NCBI GenBank assembly: GCA_031418455.1
Contig: JANOXJ010000221.1
Coordinates: 1-64,000, forward strand
From: JANNVZ01 sp031418455
Lineage (GTDB): Bacteria > Bacteroidota > Bacteroidia > Flavobacteriales_D > Sanyastnellaceae
Length of the DNA stretch: 64,000 bases
Direction of reading: 5' to 3'
Made by a program: the position numbers and the translations under genes. Below are positions 41,650 through 49,331 of this stretch, piece by piece; within the stretch, counting starts at the first letter, position 1, and every line of letters begins with the position of its first letter. Below the pieces are notes generated by a model. The model saw only the letters and a program-made list of their open reading frames with translations, was not told the DNA's origin and did no database searches.

Positions 41650-42996
41650 TTATGGTTCTATTTTGGATAACGATAGCTCGTGCTGTGCAAACGGATAGGC
41701 AGTAACGTTATGATAAAACATAAGCTCTATACTGTGTGGTTCGTTGTATAAAACGGCACCTGCTGGGTAGTCTTTGTTTTTTATTTCATCGCACCATGTT
41801 TTATTGCGCACCGCAGGGCGAAACAGATAAAGTTTTTCTAAAGAATAACCTGCAATGAAAATGATGGATGTATAGGCAAGCAGTGTTGCAGCCTTTTTTA
41901 AATAAAATCTATGCTGCTCAAAATGAATTACAAACCATGCTATAAGTATGAATAGGGCAGGGGCGCTTATGAAAAGATAGGTGCCGCGCTTTACCTCTGC
42001 CATGCTAAAAAGCATGAGGGGCAACAATGCCCATGTAAGCAAGGCGATACAAAGTTGTTTGAAGGAATTTTTTTCTGCATTGGCTTTGCTTAGTTGCCAT
42101 ATAAATAGCGCCAAAAGCGCAAATGTGGAATAGCCAAAAAGATTGCCATAATCGGCAAGGTAACTGTACCATGTACCATCTGTGTTGAGTGTAGTGTCTG
42201 AAAATGGAGTAAAGAGCGCACCGAACATCCATACAGCCTCTTGCGGATAAGACTGGGCAATGTAGAGCACCCATGGCATAAAAATTAACGTTGCAGATGC
42301 CAACGAAAGGGTGGAGAGAAGTAAATGTTTTTTCCAATGAGCAAAGGAAAAATGATATATAAACATTACTACTAAAACAAGCAGGGCCGGCTGCCATTTG
42401 CACATGATGGCAAGGCCTGTTGCATGGCCTGTAATTATGTAATCTTTTACATCAAATTGTTGTGGTTTTTTTCTGAAAACACAATACATGCCAAGCGATA
42501 CAAAAAAGAGGAAACAAGTTTCTACCCCATCGCTGCTTAATCTGCCAGAGGCTAAGTCTGTGTGCATGCCATGCATACCGTGCAAGGCAGCAGCAATTAG
42601 AGCAACTCTGTTTCCAAATAATTTTTTTGCTATTAGGAATGTGAGCAGCACAGAAAGTGTTGCAAAAATTAAAGCAGGAATTCTAACTGAAAATTCGTGC
42701 AGTCCAAAAATCTTGAGGCTTATGGCCATGAACCAGAGTGGCAAAGGAGGCTTGCTTAACCAAATATGATTGCCTTGCCAATTGCTTATTTCATAGGGTT
42801 CCAGCGGATGCTCGTAGAGAGTTGGCTTAAGCGGATGTTCAAGTAAATTTTTAGCAACCAGAGCATGGTAACGCTCATCCCACTCGTGCAAAAAATTGTC
42901 TAAGGAGCAATATATTTTTAAACCCATTGTCATTACCAATATGGCTGACAACGTAACAATAGTAAAATGGCGTTTAGTGAATTGATGGGTGCTCAC
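41650..42996 (-). CDS. ArnT/PMT-like glycosyltransferase family 39 membrane protein
   Basis: This membrane protein of about 448 residues has roughly ten helices. The first lumenal loop carries DNFLHEWDERYHALVAKNLL, with the acidic residues (DE) that act in GT39/GT83 enzymes such as ArnT, and SKPPLPLWFMAISLKIFGLH follows. Such enzymes move a sugar from a polyprenyl carrier to lipid A, proteins or glycans outside the inner membrane. I prefer the GTG at 42996 because it gives a short tail directly before the first helix. An in-frame TTG at 43086 and an ATG at 43149 (inside the cytochrome gene) are alternatives. Both would translate through a run of twelve G at 43024-43035 on this strand, which would make the gene phase-variable. 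Confidence 0.85.
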   Translation of the reverse strand: MSTHQFTKRHFTIVTLSAILVMTMGLKIYCSLDNFLHEWDERYHALVAKNLLEHPLKPTLYEHPLEPYEISNWQGNHIWLSKPPLPLWFMAISLKIFGLHEFSVRIPALIFATLSVLLTFLIAKKLFGNRVALIAAALHGMHGMHTDLASGRLSSDGVETCFLFFVSLGMYCVFRKKPQQFDVKDYIITGHATGLAIMCKWQPALLVLVVMFIYHFSFAHWKKHLLLSTLSLASATLIFMPWVLYIAQSYPQEAVWMFGALFTPFSDTTLNTDGTWYSYLADYGNLFGYSTFALLALFIWQLSKANAEKNSFKQLCIALLTWALLPLMLFSMAEVKRGTYLFISAPALFILIAWFVIHFEQHRFYLKKAATLLAYTSIIFIAGYSLEKLYLFRPAVRNKTWCDEIKNKDYPAGAVLYNEPHSIELMFYHNVTAYPFAQHELSLSKIEP

Positions 42997-43023
42997 ATAG
43001 GCTTTTACAAGCAGGGAGAAAAT

Positions 43024-43035
43024 CCCCCCCCCCCC
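43024..43035. repeat. Homopolymer of twelve C (G on the minus strand)
   Basis: Twelve uninterrupted C residues lie between the cytochrome stop (43092) and the preferred glycosyltransferase start (42996). In the glycosyltransferase frame the run reads VGGGG. Long G tracts are slip-prone, so this is either a phase-variation site, a promoter-spacing element or a sequencing artefact. Confidence 0.9.
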
Positions 43036-43091
43036 TACAACATCTTCGTTTGTAGAAGCACCAATTTTATGAAGTCGACTTTTCAAATTAT

Positions 43092-45017
43092 TTATCTGAT
43101 TATTATCTTTTCTACCTTTTCTATGCCGCTGGCTGTGCGCATTACACACATATACATGCCTGTAGCCATTTGGTGCGTGTAGGTATGTTTGCCTTGGGTA
43201 TATTTTTTTTCGTCTATCAAATTTCCTTTTATGTCAAATATGGAAAGTGAAATAGATTCTGCAGCTGTAATGCTTAATTGATTGGGACCATTGTTTCTTA
43301 TAGTGGCCAATGTGTTGAAAAAAACGGAATTGATACCAATGTATGCAGGTACTTCTACTATGGCTTCTTTCATTAGTACGGGTGTTTTATCGGCACCGCT
43401 AAACATGGTATTAAAAGTGGCCACTTCATCGGTAGCAACATTAGCAAAACTTTCTGTCCAGCTGGGAGGCACGCTCTGGTAATAGACTGCGGCATGCACG
43501 TTAAGTGCACTTGCCAAACCATTGGTAGGTATGCGGTAGTGTATTACATCTGTGCCGCTGCCCACATTGGGGTTGTGGTTAAAGTCTGCATCGGGTGTGT
43601 TTAATACTATGGCGGTGGTGTCGTACAAGGTGCCCACTTCTGCAAAACCAAGTGGTACTAATCTGTTGTCTTTTAGCGATGAGTTGGCACGAGTGAGTAT
43701 GGTGGTTTTATTGCCGGCTACATCGCCTATTACCATTTCATATATCTGCACTTGTTCTTCATCAGTTATTACATTGTGGTGCGGTTCAAAGGGTGCATCT
43801 TCATTCACTACATAGTATTCTTCATCAAATGCTCCGCTTCTGAATATTTCTGTTAAGGCTGTTGGGTCTTCGGCATAGAGCACTACTGTCATGCGCCTTG
43901 CAGGATATCCGCTGGGCATTTTGTGTCCTACCAGGTTAGTAAGTTTTACATCTATATACAAAGTATCTGCTGTGCGATTTACTTCAGTTACTTCCATTTG
44001 CAAGCTTTGTTCTTGCAGCATGGCGCGCGTTTTATTTATGGTTTCGTCAAACTGTGCTGTGCTTGGGTATATACCTAGCTGCTCGCGGTTGTCGCGCATT
44101 AGTTGCAGCATAGTCACATTGCCACCTGCTAGTGTGTGCAAGCCATAAGGCCCGCGAGGTGGTGTCATATAGCCCGTGGCTAATCGCACCATTTGGTCGG
44201 GCAGTTGTGGCACATGGCATTTTTGGCATGTGGTGTTGTTAGCCGGATAGCTGCTGTTCAGCCATTCGTGCCATGTGGCTTGCTCCACAAAATGATTGCC
44301 TGTTAGTGCGCCATTAAGATCTACTGTTTCGGTTACCAAAGAGTGACATGCGGCACACAGTTTTGCATCGCTTATATGGTCGGCCTGCTCAGGAGTGTAG
44401 CCGCTGTACAATGCCATAGGAGTAATGAGTGGATTGTAGTATGGGCCATATTCTACAGAGTCATCGGCCATAAGCAGTTGGCCAGTATGCAAGGCCACCT
44501 CTGGCTGTGGCAATTGACTGTGACATGCATTGCAACTTACACCATCCAATGCCACAGAGTCGGCCAGCATATCGGCTATAGAATAGTGTGTGGCGCCATG
44601 CATGGTGGCAGCAAAGTGGCCAAGCGGGGCATGGCACTTAGTGCAGGTAGACTCTATTTCTTGTTGTAACAATGGATTTACAAAAACCTCCTCACTTACT
44701 TTGGCTCTCCAGTAGGGGTCCTTGGCGCTAAGCGCCATCATGCTGCTGCTCCAATCGTCCATCACATTTACATCGCCCCCTTCTGCATCTACATTGGCCA
44801 TGCCCATAGGGTCGCTACCATGGCAGTGGTCGCACTTGCCGGCACTGCTAAATTCTAAATTGGCACCTTCATAAAGCGAGTCGGGCGAGGTAAGCAACAT
44901 TCTGGCAGAGCACAATTTTTCTCCCTTCGTCACCGGCTTCATTTGCAAATAGAGCAATGCAAAAACCATTAGCGATGCCGCAAAAAGTAGTTTTTTAGAA
45001 GTGATGTTTTTTATCAT
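43092..45017 (-). CDS. Exported pentaheme cytochrome c with T9SS-like C-terminal domain
   Basis: The 641-residue protein has an N-terminal signal or anchor (LLFAASLMVFALLYLQM). Five CxxCH haem-binding motifs lie at residues 62-66, 125-129, 162-166, 221-225 and 264-268, all in the N-terminal half (CDHCH, CTKCH, CNACH, CAACH, CQKCH). Spacing and surrounding His residues recall the cytochrome c554 / multihaem cytochrome group. Residues 300-540 form beta-rich domains without haem sites. The last 80 residues (SLSIFDIKGNLIDEKK to VEKIIIR) look like a degenerate T9SS type A domain lacking the usual YPNP. The protein would act in electron transfer in the periplasm or on the cell surface. Electron partner genes are not visible nearby. 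Confidence 0.88.
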   Translation of the reverse strand: MIKNITSKKLLFAASLMVFALLYLQMKPVTKGEKLCSARMLLTSPDSLYEGANLEFSSAGKCDHCHGSDPMGMANVDAEGGDVNVMDDWSSSMMALSAKDPYWRAKVSEEVFVNPLLQQEIESTCTKCHAPLGHFAATMHGATHYSIADMLADSVALDGVSCNACHSQLPQPEVALHTGQLLMADDSVEYGPYYNPLITPMALYSGYTPEQADHISDAKLCAACHSLVTETVDLNGALTGNHFVEQATWHEWLNSSYPANNTTCQKCHVPQLPDQMVRLATGYMTPPRGPYGLHTLAGGNVTMLQLMRDNREQLGIYPSTAQFDETINKTRAMLQEQSLQMEVTEVNRTADTLYIDVKLTNLVGHKMPSGYPARRMTVVLYAEDPTALTEIFRSGAFDEEYYVVNEDAPFEPHHNVITDEEQVQIYEMVIGDVAGNKTTILTRANSSLKDNRLVPLGFAEVGTLYDTTAIVLNTPDADFNHNPNVGSGTDVIHYRIPTNGLASALNVHAAVYYQSVPPSWTESFANVATDEVATFNTMFSGADKTPVLMKEAIVEVPAYIGINSVFFNTLATIRNNGPNQLSITAAESISLSIFDIKGNLIDEKKYTQGKHTYTHQMATGMYMCVMRTASGIEKVEKIIIR

Positions 45018-45134
45018 GAAAAGCTATGTTGCTACAAAGAAAAGCTCAAAGTATTGAAACAAAACAGAATTAATTGAATAATGATTGAACTGCTATGGTG
45101 CAAGACTTAAGAGATGCGTTTTGTTTAGCGCTGG

Positions 45135-45246
45135 AAATTTGTCTAAAAAATATAGACAAATTTCATTTTTAAAATGACATTTGTCTTTTTCGTTTTTTGT
45201 ATTTGTAAGTTGCAAGTTGTAAAATGAAAAAGACAATTGTCCATTT
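45135..45246. repeat. Paired inverted repeats with TTTGTC/GACAAA core
   Basis: AAATTTGTCTA (45135-45145) and TAGACAAATTT (45153-45163) form a perfect 11-base hairpin with a 7-base loop. A second, larger imperfect inverted repeat pairs AAATGACATTTGTCTTTTTC (45172-45191) with its partner at 45226-45246. This stretch of about 230 bases between menF and the cytochrome gene has no other content. It may be a terminator with a relic of a small mobile repeat. Confidence 0.55.
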
Positions 45247-45250
45247 AATG

Positions 45251-46240
45251 TCATAGGTGCTTCAAGAGGGTTTCCATTTTTCGTTCTGTCTCGTCCCATT
45301 CTTTTTCGGCCGCAGAACCGCGCACAATGCCACCACCTGCATAGAGCGTAACGGTGTCGTTATTTATTTTCATGCACCGCAGATTTACATAATACTCTGC
45401 CTGCTCGTTCTCGTGTGTGGCTCCAAGGTAGCCTGTATAAAATGCACGGGCATGTGGCTCTTGTTGGTCTATGAAAATTTTTGCTCTTTCCACCGGCATG
45501 CCACACACAGCTGGGGTAGGGTGAAGCGCATTTAAAAGGCTGTCGGTAGTGCCGGTGTATTGAAATTGTATATTGGTTTTTAAATGCACCAGCTGGCCAG
45601 CAGGGCTGGTGTGTGGCCCGTTTTGCTGCACGTCAAACGCTCCTATGGAATGCAATTTTTCTACTATGTAGTCAGTCACCAGCTGTTGCTCATGCAAGTC
45701 TTTCTCGCTCCATTTTATTTTTTCCAATGGCTCGTTGGCAGCATGCACTTGCGTGCCTGCAAGCGCCATGGTTTCATAGTACGTGTCGTTTTTCTTGAGC
45801 AATAATTCTGGTGTAGCTCCCATCCACATGGTGCCATTTTCTCTAAACCAATACACCATGGCTTTAGAATGTGCCATGCACAATTTGCCAAATACATGCA
45901 ACCAATCGTGCATGTTTTTTTTTATGGGTAATTGCTTTGTTCTGCTTACAACTACTTTTTTCAATTCTTCGCTTACAATAGCCGCAAGGGCTTTGTTCAC
46001 TATGGCCTCGTGTTCGGTTTTAGACACATCGTATGCCTCTTTGTTTTCATCTTTATTGTATGGTTGTGCATCAAAACCATGGCTTGCATTCTCTTTTTCG
46101 GATAATGAATAGTAATGAATAGGCCTGTGCGCATTAGGACTTGGAAAGGCTACCAATGCAAAATTAGATTGCTTCACTACCTCTTTGCCTTCTTCGTGCA
46201 ATTGCTCAAAATCCCATATGTTTCGCAATATCATTTTCAT
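45251..46240 (-). CDS. menF: Isochorismate synthase (MenF-type chorismate-binding enzyme)
   Basis: This 329-residue protein has the chorismate-binding fold. The core motifs are HPTPAVCGMPVERAKIFI, a tract with the conserved Glu-Arg, FYTGYLGATHE, the strand LRCMKINNDTVTLYAGGGIV and the end SAAEKEWDETERKMETLL. Isochorismate synthase makes the first committed intermediate of menaquinone or siderophore synthesis in the cytoplasm. The adjacent DHNA-CoA-thioesterase-like gene makes menaquinone the likely pathway. The start ATG overlaps the upstream stop in an ATGA (46237-46240), so the two are translationally coupled. It is shorter than E. coli MenF, as is usual in Bacteroidota. Salicylate synthesis is the main alternative. 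Confidence 0.9.
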   Translation of the reverse strand: MKMILRNIWDFEQLHEEGKEVVKQSNFALVAFPSPNAHRPIHYYSLSEKENASHGFDAQPYNKDENKEAYDVSKTEHEAIVNKALAAIVSEELKKVVVSRTKQLPIKKNMHDWLHVFGKLCMAHSKAMVYWFRENGTMWMGATPELLLKKNDTYYETMALAGTQVHAANEPLEKIKWSEKDLHEQQLVTDYIVEKLHSIGAFDVQQNGPHTSPAGQLVHLKTNIQFQYTGTTDSLLNALHPTPAVCGMPVERAKIFIDQQEPHARAFYTGYLGATHENEQAEYYVNLRCMKINNDTVTLYAGGGIVRGSAAEKEWDETERKMETLLKHL

Positions 46241-46650
46241 GCGTTCTTTCTTTTTACTAAAACGGTAAGGCGGCTTATAGCAAGTAATTTTTTTTCTTCA
46301 TCCAAAATTTCTATTCCCCACACGTGCGTATTTTGGCCTTGATGAATAATTTTGGCTACACCCGTTACAAGGCCTTGTTTTTTGCTGCGCAGATGGTTTA
46401 TGTTTAATTCCACTCCCACTGCTATTCCTCCCTCTTCTTGTATAAGTATGTGCGAACCATAGCTGCCCAAAGTTTCGGCCAGGGCTGCACTAGCACCTCC
46501 ATGCAGCAATCCATATGGCTGGTGTGTTCTGGCATCTACAGGCATGGTGGCTTCTACATGGCCATGTTCCAACACGGTAAACTCTATGCCCAGCGCACCC
46601 AACAGGGTGTTGCTGTTGTATAAGTTTCCTATTTTCAATTTGTCTTCCAT
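46237..46650 (-). CDS. menI: Hotdog-fold thioesterase, probable DHNA-CoA thioesterase
   Basis: This 137-residue cytoplasmic protein has the PaaI/YdiI type hotdog fold. HGGASAALAETLGS near residues 50-63 is the active-site helix motif, with the catalytic acidic residue E59, and GVELNINHLRSKKQGLVTG is the following strand pair. E. coli YdiI (MenI), which hydrolyses 1,4-dihydroxy-2-naphthoyl-CoA in menaquinone synthesis, shares HGGAS..LAETLGS. The overlap with menF supports the same pathway here. A general phenylacetyl-CoA-type thioesterase is the alternative if the pathway context misleads. Confidence 0.82.
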   Translation of the reverse strand: MEDKLKIGNLYNSNTLLGALGIEFTVLEHGHVEATMPVDARTHQPYGLLHGGASAALAETLGSYGSHILIQEEGGIAVGVELNINHLRSKKQGLVTGVAKIIHQGQNTHVWGIEILDEEKKLLAISRLTVLVKRKNA

Positions 46651-46867
46651 AGTGGGTGCAAGATGGTTCTATTTTTTGTCTGTTGTGCCTTGTTCTATAT
46701 CGGTTTTTATAAAAAATTCAATTATAACTGAACCCACTAAGATGATGGGTGTACTGGCTTTCTGTTGGCTCTTGTAACCATTAGCCAAATATTGACTAAC
46801 CTCCAAGGGAGTAAAGTCAATACAGCGTTGTTTTATTTTTTCTATTAAAACCTATAACATAGTTACA

Positions 46868-48820
46868 ATGTTTACACAAAAACTCACCTCCACATTGGCC
46901 ACCACAGCTGTGTTGCTTTGCGTGCTAATTATTTTTTCTTGCAGTCAGCAAAAAAATCAATCGAAGGTATCTGACTTAAAAAAGAATACAGAAAACTCAG
47001 CAGCCGACACTCCTAAATCGGAAACATTCGAAAAAATTGCCGTGACAATATCTGAGACTCCAGCAACAGTTGCAGTGGAAGAAATAAGAAATGAAGCAAC
47101 GGTTGTAAAAACAGTAACAGAAAGTTTGGACAGTGATGCGGCAATGCCTGAAAAGAGTAAGGATGAAGTTCTGGATATTAAAGCATTGGGTAAAAAGCCT
47201 ACGCTTGCTCCGGGAGCAACCACATTGTGCTTGCCAACGGTAGGAGAAACAAAATCTGTATTGGTTTACTATGCCGATGATTCGGGTTTTAGAGACGAAA
47301 CTGCTAAGTCCAAGGCACCCAGAGAAGATATGGTGCATGATGTGTATAGCAAGGAGGAACCTGTATTAGGTACATCATCAGTGGCAGTAAATGCTTCGCT
47401 TGCCGGAAAGTTGACCGCAGGTGAAATAAATGATTTTAAGAAATGGAAAATGTGGGAAGACATATCTGAAGGTGAGTTGAAACAATGTGCACTGATATGG
47501 CAATTAAATCCTAAGGAAAGATACACTGCGCTGGTGCTCACAGAAAGCGGAGCGCCTGTGGTGGATTGCGCTGTGGAATTAATAGCAAAGAATAATGAGG
47601 TGGTATGGAAAGCTCGCACAGACAATACAGGCAAAGCGGAGCTATGGGGAGTTTTAGGTAGCAACGATGTTGCTAAAAAAATAGACCGCATAGAAGTAAA
47701 ACATGAAAATAAAATTTTCACCATTAGACATCCTAAGGAATTTGACAAAGGACTGAACACAATAAAACTTCCTGTAAGTTGCAATATACCTGACAATGTA
47801 GATATATGTTTTACAGTAGATGCTACAGGTAGCATGGGCGATGAAATAGCTTACCTGCAGGCAGAGTTGTTAGATGTGATAGCGAAAGTGAAAGCCAAGC
47901 ATACTGATGCAAATGTGAGTTTGGGCTCAGTGTTTTACAGAGACCATGGCGACACTTACCTCACACGCAATTTTCCTTTTGTGAGTGATGTAGCCAAAGT
48001 AAATCAGTTTATAGCAGAACAATATGCAGATGGTGGAGGCGATGGTCCGGAAGCTGTGGATGAGGCTTTGAGCGTGTCTATAGAACAAATGAACTGGAAT
48101 AAGGATGCCCGTGCTCGCCTCATGTTTGTAATACTAGATGCACCGCCACATGGTGCAGAGGCTAACCTTACTGCATTGCAAGCGGCTATGCGCAGCGCAG
48201 CTGCAAAAGGAATAAGAATTATACCACTTGTAGCCAGTGGTGGTGGTTATGATATGGACAAAAGTTTAGAATACCTTATGCGTTGCTGTGCGCTAAGTAC
48301 CAATGGCACTTATGCATTTCTTACAAACCACAGTGGTATTGGTGGCAACCATACTGCCCCATCTACTGATAAGTATGAGGTAGAAACACTGAATGATTTA
48401 TTGCAACGTGTAATAAGTGAATACTTAATGGTGCCTAATTGTAATCTGCAACAATTTGTAACCAACCAACAATTGGAAAATGATACTGTAAGTGTGCTAA
48501 ATGAATTGGAGCCAATGGCAGATTCGTTGCTTACACAAAACGATACTTCTGCGGTAAATGTGGCACCTATAACCAACGATATTGTTATTTTAAAATGCTA
48601 CCCTAATCCTGCTACAGACTATATATGGGTTGAAACTAGTAGTGATGTAAAGGAATTATTTTTAGCTGACAATAGTGGTAAACTTATGCAGCGCATGGTA
48701 CCTGCTGCTTCTTTGTTCCAAATGGATCTTACCTTTTATCCCAGTGGCATTTATTACCTAAAGGCATGGATAAACGATAAATGGGTAAGTGCGCGCATAA
48801 TAGTGGCGCGTCTGCACTAG
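46868..48820 (+). CDS. VWA-domain lipoprotein with T9SS type A-like C-terminus
   Basis: The 650-residue product starts with a long hydrophobic signal ending in a lipobox (VLIIFSC; lipid cysteine near residue 25). A disordered, charged stretch follows to about residue 100. A carboxypeptidase-like repeat region follows (about 210-290). A von Willebrand type A domain (about residues 315-525) contains the MIDAS motif DICFTVDATGSMGDEIAYLQ and a second metal-side motif DAPPHGAEANL. The last 75 residues (LKCYPNPATDYIWV to IIVARLH) are a T9SS type A domain. Such a VWA could mediate metal-dependent protein binding at the cell surface. A lipobox and a T9SS tail in one protein are contradictory targeting signals (see findings). 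Confidence 0.87.
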   Translation: MFTQKLTSTLATTAVLLCVLIIFSCSQQKNQSKVSDLKKNTENSAADTPKSETFEKIAVTISETPATVAVEEIRNEATVVKTVTESLDSDAAMPEKSKDEVLDIKALGKKPTLAPGATTLCLPTVGETKSVLVYYADDSGFRDETAKSKAPREDMVHDVYSKEEPVLGTSSVAVNASLAGKLTAGEINDFKKWKMWEDISEGELKQCALIWQLNPKERYTALVLTESGAPVVDCAVELIAKNNEVVWKARTDNTGKAELWGVLGSNDVAKKIDRIEVKHENKIFTIRHPKEFDKGLNTIKLPVSCNIPDNVDICFTVDATGSMGDEIAYLQAELLDVIAKVKAKHTDANVSLGSVFYRDHGDTYLTRNFPFVSDVAKVNQFIAEQYADGGGDGPEAVDEALSVSIEQMNWNKDARARLMFVILDAPPHGAEANLTALQAAMRSAAAKGIRIIPLVASGGGYDMDKSLEYLMRCCALSTNGTYAFLTNHSGIGGNHTAPSTDKYEVETLNDLLQRVISEYLMVPNCNLQQFVTNQQLENDTVSVLNELEPMADSLLTQNDTSAVNVAPITNDIVILKCYPNPATDYIWVETSSDVKELFLADNSGKLMQRMVPAASLFQMDLTFYPSGIYYLKAWINDKWVSARIIVARLH

Positions 48821-48879
48821 TAATACCAATGTGATTTATTTTTTATGCCAATAAAAAATAAAACTTATAGTGGTAAATG

Positions 48880-48947
48880 CCGATGGATACAGCTGTTTAG
48901 TCCAAAATAAGGAACTCGTTTTTGGACTATTACAGCTGTCCAATCGG
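48880..48947. repeat. Long imperfect inverted repeat (MITE-like)
   Basis: The left arm (48880-48907, CCGATGGATACAGCTGTTTA then GTCCAAAA) pairs with the right arm (48919-48947, TTTTGGACTA then TTACAGCTGT, CCAATCGG) through about 26 of 28 positions, with an 11-base spacer. The flanks (ATACCAATG on the left and CGGTATAATG on the right) extend partial symmetry. A MITE or large REP-type element is possible; a transcript-end structure is the alternative. Confidence 0.6.
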
Positions 48948-48990
48948 TATAATGTAATTTTTTAGTACTGAGATTTTAGAATTGGTTAAA

Positions 48991-49023
48991 AAAAGCCAGA
49001 CAGTTTTTGTCTGGCTTCTTTTC
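48991..49023 (+). terminator. Intrinsic terminator downstream of the VWA gene
   Basis: AAGCCAGACA pairs with TGTCTGGCTT around GTTTT and is followed by CTTTTCTT. It lies about 170 bases beyond the VWA gene stop. Confidence 0.75.
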
Positions 49024-49264
49024 TTATTTTTATACAGTGCTTGCGAAACAGAATTTGTTTGCATGCTGCTGTCAGTTTTATTTTTAGAAAGACACGGTGG
49101 CTATTTTATTAAACTCAATTTATGCCATTGAAGTAGTTATTTAAGTGATTGGCTTTAATCGAATATGGATAGTTTTCTTCAGCACTCATGCCACTTTGAA
49201 TTACTATTAAGACCCAAGCAAAATGCATATTTGAACGCAATAATTTCTATTGCATAGTTGGGGC

Positions 49265-49302
49265 AAAAAAAAAACAACCATCTTTTGGATGATTGTTTTT
49301 TT
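49265..49302 (-). terminator. Intrinsic terminator of the GCTD-repeat protein gene
   Basis: On the minus strand CAATCATC pairs with GATGGTTG through one G-U pair and the stem is followed by a run of ten T. The wobble only pairs well in the minus-strand transcript, which fits the gene at 49332. Confidence 0.8.
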
Positions 49303-49331
49303 ATGTGTTTGATTTTATTTCTTTTCTGAAA

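Larger units (their letters stand above)
48821..49331. other. Gene-free stretch with inverted repeat and two terminators
   Basis: No convincing coding frame is present in these 510 bases between two convergent genes. The stretch holds an imperfect inverted repeat at 48880-48947, a terminator at 48991-49023 for the plus-strand gene and one at 49265-49302 for the minus-strand gene. The sequence from 49040 to 49260 is plain A+T-rich spacer. Confidence 0.75.

Noticed and set aside
45093..45299. Short minus-strand frame of 68 codons overlapping menF
   Set aside because: Most of it lies inside the menF frame in a different phase and in a repeat-rich spacer. The composition is not protein-like and no start signal is visible.
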